NCBI RefSeq assembly: GCF_020091585.1
Contig: NZ_CP083582.1
Span: 5,404,536-5,468,535 of the forward strand
Source of the DNA: Kovacikia minuta CCNUW1
Lineage (GTDB): Bacteria > Cyanobacteriota > Cyanobacteriia > Leptolyngbyales > Leptolyngbyaceae
Length of the DNA: 64,000 bases
Direction of reading: 5' to 3'
Below the pieces are notes generated by a model. It did not search any database. It had not been told where the DNA came from and saw only the letters and a list, made by a program, of their open reading frames with translations. Positions 44,536 to 54,195 of this stretch are shown in pieces (positions within the stretch are counted from its first letter, which is position 1; each line of letters opens with the position of its first letter). Both the position numbers and the translations under genes were made by a program.

Positions 44536-44967
44536 TCATCCCCCATCCTTCATCCTTTCTTCGCCTTCTCCGTCCTGGCTCCCTTCTGGCTTGTTGTAGG
44601 AACACTTCACCGTAATCTTCAGGTTGCTCTGCGCCTTACCGCTGGCAATGTAGGGAATGCCTGCATCAGCACTCAGGTTAACGCCAAATTCCAGGGTGAC
44701 TTCATCCACATTAGCGACACTGAAGTTTTTGAAGGCATTCAGACAGTAGAGGGTATAGGTTCGGATGGTACTCTGTACCATCTGCATGGATTGAGTTGGG
44801 CTAATCCGGGTCGCCATGCCCATATCAAATCCCTTCGCCCCACCCCGCCGTTGCTCGCCATTGTCTCCATTGGCAAAGGAGGGAAGCGGAGAGGTTTCCG
44901 CATCCTCCTGCGCTTCAATATAGAGGACTGCGCCATCCTCCAACTGCACTGGAACAACTTTTGTCAA
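44536..44967 (-). CDS. CU044_2847/Trypco1-domain protein
   Basis: A 143-residue protein. It has the pattern of the trypsin-co-occurring domain 1: a first strand KVVPVQLEDGAVLYIEAQ, a helix region MVQSTIRTYTLYCLNAFKNF, then VDEVTLEFGVNLSADAGIPYIASGKAQSNLKITVKCSY. This domain often accompanies trypsin-like or other effectors in conflict-type systems, but none is adjacent here. Start is TTG 44967 with AGGAAAA upstream. The last 15 residues run into heptamer-repeat sequence and are probably recent. Confidence 0.68.
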   Translation of the reverse strand: MTKVVPVQLEDGAVLYIEAQEDAETSPLPSFANGDNGEQRRGGAKGFDMGMATRISPTQSMQMVQSTIRTYTLYCLNAFKNFSVANVDEVTLEFGVNLSADAGIPYIASGKAQSNLKITVKCSYNKPEGSQDGEGEERMKDGG

Positions 44968-45353
44968 TGATTTTCCTGCCAGTCATTTCGATGCGATCGT
45001 TCCCAAAAATGACCGTTCACTCGCAGGGGTGTGACCCCTCAGGGGAGGGAGAGGGCAGGGAAAGGATGAAGGATGAGGGATGAAGGATGAAAGAAGGCAG
45101 AGGGCAGAGGGCAGAAGGTTGGGAAGATAAGGGAATAGGGAAGATGGGGAAGACGCGGAGACGCGGAGACGCGGGGACACGGAGAATTCAATTCTTAATT
45201 CCCAATTCTTACTTCTTAATTCCCTCGGTCCTCAACTTCAATTCATAATTCATAATTCATAATTCATAATTCATAATTCATAATTCATAATTCATAATTC
45301 ATAATTCATAATTCATAATTCATAATTCATAATTCATAATTCATAATTTTGAC
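44968..45353. other. Repeat-rich gene-free spacer
   Basis: A 386-base spacer with GGATGAA-type units near 45062, a GACGCGGA-like repeat at 45151-45172 and the ATTCATA array. No gene. Confidence 0.6.
45241..45345. repeat. (ATTCATA)15 tandem array
   Basis: Fifteen perfect consecutive ATTCATA heptamers between two minus-strand genes. It belongs to the cyanobacterial short-tandem-repeat class and should be polymorphic in copy number between strains. Confidence 0.95.
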
Positions 45354-46227
45354 TTAAACCTTCTCCATCCAGCTCAGGCACTTTGCCATCTGCTGCTGCA
45401 TGGTGGCACGATCGCTGTGAAACCGGCGACCATGACCCGGCAAGACCCATTCAAAGGAATAATTTGCCAGCTTTTGCATGGACTGGATCAGTTCTGTCCA
45501 GGAGTACCAGCAGGCACGACGAAAGGCGATCAGCTGCTGTTTTTCCTCAGACCAGGCGAGGTGATCTCCCGTAAACAAGAATTTGTCCTTATAAAGTAAA
45601 ACAGTGTGCCCTTTGGTATGCCCCGGTACGGGAATGATGAGCAGGTCGGGGGCAAGCTGTACAGGCTCCTGACCAGAAAGCTGAACTTCGACATCGCGGG
45701 TGCCAGAGTTAATTTCATCTTTGTGCAAAATGCGATCGCAGCCGAAGTGCTGCCGAAATTTCTGGTGGTCTGCCACATCATCCCGGTGCGTTAGATACAG
45801 GTAGCGTACACCTCCCATTGCCTCCAGACGCTTAACTAGGGGTGGGGCAAACCGAGGAGAATCCACCAGCATATTTCCTTCTGAACGTTGAATTAAATAG
45901 CTGGCAGCACCATAGGAGTTTTCGGCATGGTAGCCACAATGGTAGATATTTTCAGCAATGGGAATCGGAAAACTCTCCTGCGCTACCTGAATATCTCTGG
46001 GTTTTTCAACCGTGCCAATGGAAGCCGTAGGGCAAGACAGAAGTGCCTGCATTGCCCGCAATGGGTTCTGATTCAGTTCTGGGTTGATGATAAACAGCGG
46101 ATTGATCCCCCTCGCTGCGAAAAACTTCGGGAGCCATCCAGCGACAGGTATCGCAATCAATACAGGTGCGATCGACGTAGAAATCGCCACTGACATTCTC
46201 AGGGCGGCGTTGGTTGAGGTGAGCCAT
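45354..46227 (-). pseudogene. Ferredoxin-MBL fold metallohydrolase fusion, frameshifted
   Basis: The minus-strand start (ATG 46227) encodes a 4Fe-4S ferredoxin-like segment, DFYVDRTCIDCDTCRWMAPEVF. It then continues, after a one-base change in the run at 46055-46057 (C-run on +), as AMQALLSCPTASIG and an MBL-fold domain. The metal motif area is YLYLTHRDDVADHQ, with VPGHTKGHTVLLY, FTGDHLAW and VLPGHGRRFH. THxDxxxH is read as THRDDVADH. The repaired protein would be about 290 residues. The fusion is a known cyanobacterial architecture. With the extra base the two parts are separated. Confidence 0.8.
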
Positions 46228-46395
46228 AGGAGAAAAAGTTTTGAATTTTAAGTTTTGAGTTTTGAGTGGGAAGTGAGGGAGTAGTGAACCGTAAGCCGTG
46301 AACAGTGGTCAGACTGATAACTGGTGACTGACACCTACCCCCTATTCCCTTCTGCCTTTTTTACCCTTTTAGCCTTTAGCCTTGATCCTTTATCC

Positions 46396-47782
46396 CTACT
46401 TACCCACTCCAACTGCGATCGGGGTTTCTTGACGAATGCGTTGTCCAGTGATCCTGATCTTGACGCCGTTTTTGGGGGAAAGGGTGACTCCCCGACGGCG
46501 TGGCACTTCGGGGTGGTTGTCGGTCAAAGCGAAGTGGTAGCGGGAAAGAAGGGTTGCCAGAACGAGTTTTAGTTCAAATAGTGCCAGGGCTTCACCAATG
46601 CAGCGGCGCGATCCGCCGCCAAAGGGGATGAACTCATAGGGAGAAAATTGGCGTTCCAGGAAGCGCTCTGGTCTAAATTGTTTGGGCTGTGGATAGAGAT
46701 CCTCCCGTTGATGAACTAAATACATACAACCGACAAGGATGGCACCGGGTTCTAAAGTTTGCCCCAGCAATTCAACCCGCTCTTTGACAAGTCGGGGGAA
46801 GGTCAACATTCCGACCGGATAAATCCGCAAGGTTTCGTTGCAAACAGCAGTGAGGTAGGGAAGCCGAAAGATATGGGTTGGATCGGGATTGTTGCCAAGG
46901 GTGCCCAGTTCCTGGAGTAATTTTTCCCGCACATGGGGTAAGTGGTGTGTCCAGTAAATTGCCCAGGACATTGCCGTGGCTGTGGTTTCATGCCCTGCAA
47001 ACAGGAGGGTCATCAACTCATCCCGCAATTCCTGATCGGTCATGGGTTGACCGTCTTCATCGGTGGCAGACATCAACAAGGACAGAATATCAATGCGATC
47101 GCTCCTCAGATTTGCCCGCCGTTCGGCAATTTCAGCATAAAGGAGTTGATCAATTTGTGCCCGATCGCGGACAAACTTGCCCCAGGGACTCCAGGCACCC
47201 CAGTCCTGTTGCAGAAATTCAAAGAAAAGCGGGCTGGAGGCTAGAGGGGAGCGAAACATTTCTGCCATTGACACAACTAACCGTCTGAGTTGCTGGAGGC
47301 GTTCCCCTTCCCTTAATCCAAAGACGGCTTCCAGAATGACCTGAAGTGAAATCTCCTGCATTGCCTGTCGGGCAGAGAAGGTCTGCCCAATCGGGATTTG
47401 GCTGAAGACTTCGATTTGTCAAATCCAGAATCAGTTGTCCGTAATCCCGCATCCGTTCGCCATGAAAGGGAGGCATCAGCAGTTGCCGTCGCCGCCTGTG
47501 CCGATCGCCATTGAGCAGAATTACAGAAGAATCGCCCAGGAGGGGAGACAGGATTGTATTTAATTCGCCAGGGGCAGCAAATTGTTTGCGATCGTTGGTC
47601 AAAATTTGCTGGATTGCCTCCGGCTGATTCACAAAAATAAACGGTTCGCCAGACCCCACCACTTTTGTCTGAAAAATATCAGGGCTGTGGTGAGCGGCGT
47701 TTTCCATGTAACTAATGGGATCAGCAACCCACCAAACCTGTTGCACAAGACTGGGAGCTTTAACCGGGTTTGGTGTTTTCAT
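46396..47782 (-). pseudogene. Cytochrome P450 (CYP110-like), frameshifted
   Basis: Heme-thiolate monooxygenase in two frames. The N-terminal part (47782 to about 47413: KTPNPVKAPSLVQQVWWVADPISYMENAA to LLMPPFHGERMRDYGQLILDLTN) and the remainder (to 46396) join if one base near 47413 is removed (DLTN followed by EVFSQIPIGQTFSARQAMQEISLQ). It has the I-helix AGHETTATAMSW, the ExxR motif ETLR and the heme Cys loop FGGGSRRCIGEALALFE. Cyanobacterial CYP110 enzymes hydroxylate fatty acids or alkanes. The 966-base downstream frame alone lacks the N-terminal substrate region. Confidence 0.85.
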
Positions 47783-48240
47783 AACGGGTTTACCCTAAAT
47801 CAATAACAAAGGCAAAAGGCAAGGGGGCAGAAGGAAATTAGCAGCTCCACATTTCAAAGAAGCTATCAACCATCAGCGATCAGCTTTTCAAATAATTGCT
47901 CAGCGATCGTTGACGGCTTCAGTGTATGACATTATTCTCTAACAGCCACTTACTGAACGTTATTGTAAAAGCAGTCCTGGATTTGCAGGTTCTGATCTTA
48001 TCGTAGCGACTCAACACAGGTCTGTGAGCGTGGCGCTTGCTTGACCCATTTGCGATTCATGACCAATTGCTTCTAGCTGTCCTAAAGATTGATAAACAAG
48101 CTCCCATCCCCTAGCCTCTAAGCTCCCAATGCCTTAACTTCAGAATGTTTCCAACTCAAATAGGATTGCTCTAGTTATTAAAAAATCGATCTGTTGCGGT
48201 AAAGTGGCTCTACTGTTATTTGGTTACGTTCCAATTCAAC
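47783..48240. other. 458-base divergent intergenic region
   Basis: No gene or RNA recognised. It separates the P450 (minus) from the permease gene (plus) and should contain both promoters. Confidence 0.45.
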
Positions 48241-49266
48241 ATGTCTCGTTCCAGTTCTTTGCGCTATTACATTTTGGCTCGGCTGTTGCTGGCTCCACTC
48301 ATGTTATGGGTGATTACAACGGCGGTGTTTTTGCTGCTGCGGGCAACTCCGGGCGACCCAGTGGATGCGCTACTGGGGCCGCGTGCACCGCAGGCAGCGA
48401 AGGATGAACTGCGCGACAAATTGGGATTAGGGAAGCCGCTGATTCTCCAGTATTTTGATTATTTATGGAAACTGTTGCATCTGGATTTGGGACAATCGCT
48501 AACCAGTCAGGGACAATCGGTGTTGGAGATTATTCAAAAGTTTTTTCCGGCAACGATGGAACTGGCAGTGTTCAGTATGGCGATCGCCTTCATCATTGGA
48601 GTTAGCGTTGGAGTCCTGGCTGCCTCCCACCCTAATACTCCCCTGGACGCTGGGGGCAGACTGTTTGGCATCCTCACCTACTCTTTGCCCCTGTTCTGGT
48701 TTGGGATGGTGCTACAACTGATTTTTTCGGTGCAGTTAGGCTGGTTTCCCCTGGGAACGCGGTTTCCGGTTACCATTCCCGCCCCCGATGGCCCAACCGG
48801 GCTGTATAGCCTGGATAGCCTGTTGCACGGCAATCTGACCCAGTTTTTAACAACCCTGTATTACCTTGCTTTACCCTGTCTAACCCTGGGAGTTTTGATC
48901 AGCGGCATTTTTGAACGGATTGTGCGAGTCAATTTGAAGCAAACCCTGCAAGCAGATTATGTGGAAGCTGCCAGAGCCAGAGGCATTCCAGAATCAAAAA
49001 TCCTCCTGAACCATGCCCTCAAAAATGCCCTAATTCCGGTGATTACGATCCTGGGATTGACGTTTGCAGCGCTGTTAGGTGGGGCAATTCTGACAGAAGT
49101 TACCTTTTCCTGGCCCGGTTTAGCCAACCGACTCTACCGGGCAATTTCCCAACGGGATTACCCAACGGTGCAAGGGATTGTCGTCTTTTTTGCAGCGATC
49201 GTTGCCCTCATCAGTATCCTGATCGATATTCTGAATGCCTACGTTGATCCGAGAATTCGTTATTAG
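48241..49266 (+). CDS. Dipeptide/oligopeptide ABC transporter permease (DppB type)
   Basis: A 341-residue inner-membrane permease. It starts with YYILARLLLAPLMLWVITTAVFLLLRATPGDP, contains six membrane helices, and has the ABC-ATPase-contacting EAA loop DYVEAARARGIPESKILLNHALKNALIPVI. The C-terminus ILNAYVDPRIRY is typical of DppB. ATG 48241 is used. No partner permease, ATPase or binding protein is adjacent, so the rest of the transporter is encoded elsewhere, as often in cyanobacteria. Confidence 0.92.
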   Translation: MSRSSSLRYYILARLLLAPLMLWVITTAVFLLLRATPGDPVDALLGPRAPQAAKDELRDKLGLGKPLILQYFDYLWKLLHLDLGQSLTSQGQSVLEIIQKFFPATMELAVFSMAIAFIIGVSVGVLAASHPNTPLDAGGRLFGILTYSLPLFWFGMVLQLIFSVQLGWFPLGTRFPVTIPAPDGPTGLYSLDSLLHGNLTQFLTTLYYLALPCLTLGVLISGIFERIVRVNLKQTLQADYVEAARARGIPESKILLNHALKNALIPVITILGLTFAALLGGAILTEVTFSWPGLANRLYRAISQRDYPTVQGIVVFFAAIVALISILIDILNAYVDPRIRY

Positions 49267-49280
49267 TGGTCTGTCAGGAA

Positions 49281-49310
49281 TTTTTTGAGGGGTTGAAAAC
49301 CCTCAAAAAA
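49281..49310. repeat. Inverted repeat TTTTTTGAGGG / CCCTCAAAAAA
   Basis: Perfect 11-bp arms with an 8-base loop, 14 bases after the permease stop, between convergent genes. Because the T-run is on the 5' arm in both directions, it is not a textbook intrinsic terminator. Confidence 0.5.
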
Positions 49311-49379
49311 TAACCCTAAACTTCTCCCCAATCCCTCAACTTTAAGTTGACAGACTATTAGGGCATTTGCTGCGATCGT

Positions 49380-50414
49380 TCAATCCAACCCGCCAGAACG
49401 GGCGATCGCGATCGCCCGCTTGTCCACCATGGTCATCATGGCGGGCATATCCCGTGACACTTTTTGTTGCCAACCCAGTTCAGCTACCACCTGATCAAAA
49501 GTCCTACCGTTGCCCATGCGGTAGCCAATTTCCTCCACCTCAGCCCAGGTCAGGTTGCTTTCCACAAACGCCTTTGCCATAACGTTTAGCAGATTTTCCC
49601 AGCGATTGCCCTCTGTCTTGGTCATCATGGTATGGGGAATTGCCAGGGTGCGGTCAAAGCGTTGATACCAGGTCAGGGGTTGGCGGTGCAAAGCATTCTC
49701 AAACAAGGCTTTGTGATCCATATTCCCCACGGCGATGTCGCTCTCGCTCGAAACAATAAACAGGGGAGGTGTGGGTTGCCTCTGGGCTCGCTTCAAAATA
49801 TCCTGACCCATATTCAAAAAAGTGCGTAGCCCAGCCACCGAAAACCCAGAATAACCGCCGACAGCCAGGGGAGTTTGGGTTGAAGGGGTTTTGCCTGCTT
49901 GCCACTCAAAGTATGTATCGAACGATCGCACAAACAAATCTACGACCTTACTACTGCTACTCAGATATGCGGCAAACAACAGGGCACGGTAGATGGCTTG
50001 AGGACGTTCCAGGGCTAACCAGGCGGTTAGCGTTCCCCCTGCCGAAAGTCCACCAATAATGACTTCTTCGCCCAGGGTTTGAGCCAATTCCAACCACTGC
50101 AAACCAAACTGTTGATAAATCTTGGGATCGGTGGGCAGGGGTGGGGGATTGTTGCGATTCCAGTTGCCTGCCTGCCCATGCCCAGGCAAGAGGGGAATCA
50201 AGACATTGTAGCCAGCCCGAAAAAAGGCTTCTGCCATCGGCACAAACTGGTAAGGTCCGGCTGTAAAACCATGAAAGAAAAGGCAAACCCGCTTCGTCGG
50301 TTTAGGTTGGAAGAAGAACCGGGATCGACAGGACTGATTGAGTAGGGGAAGCGCATCTTCGCGCATTTTTGCCTGTTGAGCGATCGCCATCGCCGTATCG
50401 GAGTAATTAAACAT
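49380..50414 (-). CDS. Alpha/beta hydrolase
   Basis: A 344-residue serine hydrolase. The oxyanion segment is CLFFHGFTAGPYQF, the nucleophile elbow is IIGGLSAGGTLTAWLAL (GLSAG, Ser nucleophile), an acid candidate is SSESDIAV, and the catalytic His is in LAIPHTMMTK. Carboxylesterase-like; substrate unknown. The C-terminal 60 residues (NLTWAEVEEIGYRMGNGRTFDQVVAELGW) are an additional helical module. Confidence 0.85.
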   Translation of the reverse strand: MFNYSDTAMAIAQQAKMREDALPLLNQSCRSRFFFQPKPTKRVCLFFHGFTAGPYQFVPMAEAFFRAGYNVLIPLLPGHGQAGNWNRNNPPPLPTDPKIYQQFGLQWLELAQTLGEEVIIGGLSAGGTLTAWLALERPQAIYRALLFAAYLSSSSKVVDLFVRSFDTYFEWQAGKTPSTQTPLAVGGYSGFSVAGLRTFLNMGQDILKRAQRQPTPPLFIVSSESDIAVGNMDHKALFENALHRQPLTWYQRFDRTLAIPHTMMTKTEGNRWENLLNVMAKAFVESNLTWAEVEEIGYRMGNGRTFDQVVAELGWQQKVSRDMPAMMTMVDKRAIAIARSGGLD

Positions 50415-50646
50415 GGCACGCCTTTAGATAACGAGAGTAGATGCAAAATCATCGCTATGCTCTAAAGTGCCCAGCAATCACCCGATCATCGACGCCCTGC
50501 CCCCTCCACTCCTATCTAAAAAGAAAAAGAAAGAAAAGAGGAATCCTCTCCTTTTTCTCTGTCTCTCTGGTCGTGGTTCAGATTTGTGGGTGATAGCCGT
50601 AGAGACGTTCCGCCGGAACGTCTCTACAGCATAGGAATTCTTCTTC

Positions 50647-51492
50647 TCACCCCCTTACCTCTTCACGCATTGCCTTGTACCGATCTAAAACCTGGTGGCA
50701 ATAGTCAGCGATACTGGGGTACTCATCCCCATTCCAGAATTGCGGCTTGGTATCTGTGAACAGGTTCGGATCACCTGAATACCACCAGGATGCAATGCGC
50801 AGGATGGCTTCATCTTCGTTTCCCTGCGCCTGAAGAATTGCCTCTTGCCAGTATTGGTTTAGCTTGTGGTCAATAATGACAACTTGCAAATCATGATTCT
50901 CCAAGAATTCGGCTGGGGAAACTTCCCTCCCCAGGGCTTCCTGGCTCCATTGGGGTAAATCTTCTGGCATAACCTGCGCCAGCCCCATTGCCCCACTACC
51001 GGATGGGTTGAGCAGACGATGGTTACCATCACTTTCCTGCTGGACGATCGCCGCTCGCAAGCGTGTCAGGGTTTCGTTGGGGATGCTTTGGTGTAGGGGT
51101 TGTGCTTGATTGCTTGCCTGATTCAAAAAAGGGGGTGTAAATTTCCAGCTATAGGCACCAAACCCAGGATTGCTCAGGAATAGCAGCAAAGAAAGGATGA
51201 ATACTCCCCCTGGATAGAACCGAAAAACCAACGATCGCCGCCCCTTTCCTCTAGGTTTGGAACGATGGGATTGGGGCCGTAGCCGATTAAACCGATCGCT
51301 GCGTTGGTGGGAGTAATCACCCTGAAGCTTTGGACGCCTGGTTAAGCGATGCAGTCGGCGTTTACTGACGAGACTGCGATCACATACAGTTTCAACAACA
51401 GTGAGGCAGTGTCCCAAAACTCGACGGAATCTCTGATTAAAGGGAATACCGTTCTGCTTTGAAAAGCGCCTTTTTTGTTTTTGATTCCTCAT
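50647..51492 (-). CDS. Lytic transglycosylase-like (SLT) protein
   Basis: A 281-residue protein. A long Arg/Lys-rich N-terminus (1-90) precedes one membrane helix (YPGGVFILSLLLFLSNPGFGAY), then a lysozyme-like SLT domain. The domain shows LRAAIVQQESDGNHRLLNPSGSGAMGLAQVMP (catalytic Glu in QQES) and AILRIASWWYSGDPNLF. It would cleave peptidoglycan in the periplasm. The very basic cytosolic tail is unusual. Confidence 0.83.
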   Translation of the reverse strand: MRNQKQKRRFSKQNGIPFNQRFRRVLGHCLTVVETVCDRSLVSKRRLHRLTRRPKLQGDYSHQRSDRFNRLRPQSHRSKPRGKGRRSLVFRFYPGGVFILSLLLFLSNPGFGAYSWKFTPPFLNQASNQAQPLHQSIPNETLTRLRAAIVQQESDGNHRLLNPSGSGAMGLAQVMPEDLPQWSQEALGREVSPAEFLENHDLQVVIIDHKLNQYWQEAILQAQGNEDEAILRIASWWYSGDPNLFTDTKPQFWNGDEYPSIADYCHQVLDRYKAMREEVRG

Positions 51493-51579
51493 TCAGTTGG
51501 TTATAAAAGTTTGTTCTGGCGAGAGTAAATCATTCAGGTAGACCGGGATGAACTAAGTCATGGATAGGTGGGAAGGGGA

Positions 51580-51780
51580 ATGTCCAACATTCCAGGCGGT
51601 AACGCTGCCTGTAGTGTGTCTTTTTTATTCAGTAACAGATCTAGCGTAGATAGATCCCCGCAACATTTTGCCACCGTTTTCCAGAAATGGCTCACTTTAA
51701 ATTTGGGTTCTTTTGTAATTCCGAAGTTGGGCAGGAAAGTTCCTGATTGGGAATCCGTGCAGATTATGGAAGACTATTGA
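51580..51780 (+). CDS. Possible small protein, unknown
   Basis: A 66-codon frame from ATG 51580 with AAGGGGA upstream, in a 362-base spacer (51493-51854) that otherwise shows nothing. Composition is not obviously coding and no family is recognised. Weak call. Confidence 0.22.
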   Translation: MSNIPGGNAACSVSFLFSNRSSVDRSPQHFATVFQKWLTLNLGSFVIPKLGRKVPDWESVQIMEDY

Positions 51781-51854
51781 GAGGCAGGAGTTCTAAGTTT
51801 TGAGTTTTAAGTTTTGAATTTCTCCCCTTCCCCCATTCCTATTCCCTCCTTTCC

Positions 51855-52322
51855 ATGAATTACTGGTTGATGAAGTCTGAACCCGATGTCTATGGCATTG
51901 CTGACCTGGAGCGCGATCGCACCACAATCTGGGATGGGGTGCGAAATTACCAGGCACGTAATTTTCTGCGATCGATGCAAATGGGTGATCTGGCATTCTT
52001 CTACCATTCCAGTGCTACACCACCCGGCATTGCAGGACTGATGAAAATTTCTAAGCCAGATATTGTTGACCCCAGCCAGTTTGATTCCAAAAGTAAGTAT
52101 TACGACCCCAAATCCCCAGCAGATAACCCCCGCTGGCGAACGGTCGAAGTGGAGTTTGTCGAAGCGTTTGCCGAACTCATTCCCCTGGATGTCCTACGCC
52201 AGAAGTTTAACCCCGATGAGTTAATCGTGATTCGTCAAGGAAATCGCCTCTCCGTTACTCCTGTAGAACCAACCGTAGCCAAGAGAATTCTTAAACAGGC
52301 GAAAGCAGAGGTCAGAGGGTAG
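51855..52322 (+). CDS. EVE domain-containing protein
   Basis: A 155-residue PUA-like EVE-domain protein: NYWLMKSEPDVYGIADLERDRTTIWDGVRNYQARNFLRSMQMGDLAFFYHSS, followed by GIAGLMKISKP and WRTVEVEFVEAF. EVE domains bind modified bases in RNA or DNA. Length fits the stand-alone thymocyte-nuclear-protein-1-like family. Heptamer-like repeats flank both sides. Confidence 0.93.
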   Translation: MNYWLMKSEPDVYGIADLERDRTTIWDGVRNYQARNFLRSMQMGDLAFFYHSSATPPGIAGLMKISKPDIVDPSQFDSKSKYYDPKSPADNPRWRTVEVEFVEAFAELIPLDVLRQKFNPDELIVIRQGNRLSVTPVEPTVAKRILKQAKAEVRG

Positions 52323-52352
52323 AGAAAGGATGAGGGATGGGGGGGATGGGGG

Positions 52353-52907
52353 ATGAAAAGGAACCCTTTTGTTCGCTCATCTAAGTTACGTGAGGACGTG
52401 AGATTGAATCAAATCCGAAAGTATTGGTTGCTTGGATTTGGGTGTTTAGGAGCAGTGTTACTGGCACTCTATCTTTTCATTCTCAGTAACGACTGTCCTC
52501 CAAGCATCTGTGTAAATCCAGTTCAGTACAAACAAAGAAGAGGCAATGCTTATGTCACAGACATGAATCGGATTCTAGCTAATCTCTTAATGGAGAATAA
52601 AGAGTTAGTTGCTGGCTTTCAAAGAGAGAAATGTTTCTGGCAGGATGAATGGTATGTATTTTTATGCCAGACGATCGATAAGGAGGCGGCACTTCCAAAA
52701 GCATTCAATTATGCTCTTTCCAGGAACAATGATCTGAAAAGTTATGTGGGTGGCGTTTTTATCGTGAAAGCGGTCAGTGGTAAAAGGGCAACTCGGATGA
52801 TTGTGTGTGAGGCGAAATCCCCTGGAACTCAATTGTTACCCGCTCCGATTGATGAAAAGAGCTGTGGAGCGGGAAGTATTCGAGTTGAAGGGCAAATCAT
52901 TCCATAA
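52353..52907 (+). CDS. Type IV pilin-like G/H family protein
   Basis: A 184-residue single-pass protein. A basic N-terminus and one helix (YWLLGFGCLGAVLLALYLFIL, 25-45) precede a region with the cyanobacterial pilin-like G/H pattern: NAYVTDMNRILANLLMENKELVAGF, FNYALSRNNDLKSYVGGVFIVKA, IVCEAKSPGTQLLPAPIDEKSCG. Unlike true pilins it lacks the Gly/FTLxE prepilin-peptidase site. It may be a membrane-anchored derivative. Function unknown. Confidence 0.7.
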   Translation: MKRNPFVRSSKLREDVRLNQIRKYWLLGFGCLGAVLLALYLFILSNDCPPSICVNPVQYKQRRGNAYVTDMNRILANLLMENKELVAGFQREKCFWQDEWYVFLCQTIDKEAALPKAFNYALSRNNDLKSYVGGVFIVKAVSGKRATRMIVCEAKSPGTQLLPAPIDEKSCGAGSIRVEGQIIP

Positions 52908-52978
52908 AGGCAAAATTATCGGTAAAAAAGTAGACATGCATCCTGACACCCTGATACCTGACATCCAACATCTTCCCT

Positions 52979-54034
52979 TTATCCCTTCTGCCCTCTGCCT
53001 TCCACCTGAGCTAAAATTTGCCGAGTCACCTGGGTTGGATCTTCCGCTTTCATGATGGCGCGTACAACTGCCACCCTCGCGGCTCCAGCAGAGAGTACTT
53101 GAGCCAGGTTGTGATGATCAATCCCCCCGATCGCAAACCAGGGAATGGTGGCATGTTCAGCAGCATACCGAAGATAATCAAATCCGGCGGCAGGTCTCCC
53201 TTCCTTGGTCGGGGTTTCGTAAACAGGGCCAACACCGATATAGTCTGCCCCTTCCTGGATGGCTCGGTGTAAGTCATCTGGCTTGTGGGTCGATCGCCCA
53301 ATTAAGCGTTGGGAACCAAGCAACTGGCGTGCCAGGGCAATCGGAATATCGTCCTGCCCCAGGTGGACGCCATCGGCATCGACCGCGATCGCTAGATCAA
53401 CCCGATCGTTGACAATGAACAGGGCATTGTACTGGTGGCAAAGCTGGCGCAGTTTTTGGGCATTGAGCAGGCGAATCGAATCATCCGCAGTTTTATCCCG
53501 ATATTGCACCAGAGTTAGCCCTGCCTGAAGGGCAGCTTCCACGGTGGCAAACAGCGTTTCGCTGGGTGAAGTAACGAGGTAAAGGTGCGATCGCTGCAAC
53601 AATTGGTGCCGTTGATAGGTCATCAGCGTACTGTCCAGGACATAAACCCGGTAGCGCATTTGCTTGAATGCTGCGCCCATTTCGGGGTTGTAAACCTTGC
53701 CGTATTCCTCCAAAACCCGCAGGGCTTCCTGTACCCGGCTCAGGTTTGCCAATAGAACCTGCTGAACGCTCGATCGCTCCGCCTCATCAGGATGAGTCAG
53801 CACCGTTCCCACATCCCCAGGGGTATCTCGTGCTGCCCGCAATTCAAAGGTGTGCCAGCGGGCTAATTCCTGCCGCAAATGCTTGCATTCCTCGGTCAAC
53901 CGGGCATCATTCAGCCCAAAACGGCACCATTCTTCAATAATGCGGATGCCCTCACGGGCGCGATCGAGATTAGCATCCAGAATTCGATAGAGGGCAGACT
54001 GGACAAATCGAGCCTGATGATCACTGTTGCCCAT
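52979..54034 (-). CDS. thiE: Thiamine phosphate synthase with N-terminal extension
   Basis: A 351-residue enzyme. The C-terminal TIM barrel (about 140-345) is ThiE: LYLVTSPSE, LVQYRDKTADDSIRLLNAQ, LFIVNDRVDLAIAVDADGVHLGQDDIP, GRSTHKPDDLHRAIQEGADYIGVGPVYETPTKEGRPAAGFD. It joins HMP-PP and HET-P to thiamine phosphate. The N-terminal 130 residues (RILDANLDRAREGIRIIEEWCRF) match the ThiD2-type domain fused to ThiE in cyanobacteria. ATG 54034 is chosen over 54088. No TPP riboswitch is seen upstream. Confidence 0.93.
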   Translation of the reverse strand: MGNSDHQARFVQSALYRILDANLDRAREGIRIIEEWCRFGLNDARLTEECKHLRQELARWHTFELRAARDTPGDVGTVLTHPDEAERSSVQQVLLANLSRVQEALRVLEEYGKVYNPEMGAAFKQMRYRVYVLDSTLMTYQRHQLLQRSHLYLVTSPSETLFATVEAALQAGLTLVQYRDKTADDSIRLLNAQKLRQLCHQYNALFIVNDRVDLAIAVDADGVHLGQDDIPIALARQLLGSQRLIGRSTHKPDDLHRAIQEGADYIGVGPVYETPTKEGRPAAGFDYLRYAAEHATIPWFAIGGIDHHNLAQVLSAGAARVAVVRAIMKAEDPTQVTRQILAQVEGRGQKG

Positions 54035-54195
54035 AGGAAAAATAGGGTGTGGGGTGTAGGGTGTGGGGTGTGGGGAAGAAGAAAACATTCTCCTGATGGG
54101 AGACTTCCTGCAAACCTGTCTTCACAGACTTTCATAATCTGCAATCTACAATCTGCAATCTACAATGATAGGACAACCCTCCTCTCCCCCTTCGC

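Noticed and set aside
45241-45345. Possible CRISPR array
   Set aside because: Units are seven bases with no spacers. It is a simple tandem repeat. No CRISPR array was seen anywhere in the window.
49281-49310. Bidirectional intrinsic terminator after the permease gene
   Set aside because: The stem is perfect, but the A/T polarity is wrong: the T-run is on the 5' arm and A-run on the 3' arm on both strands.
54035-54195. TPP riboswitch upstream of thiE
   Set aside because: The leader is a GT-rich repeat; no CTGAGA or ACCTGATCTGGA-type segments were found.
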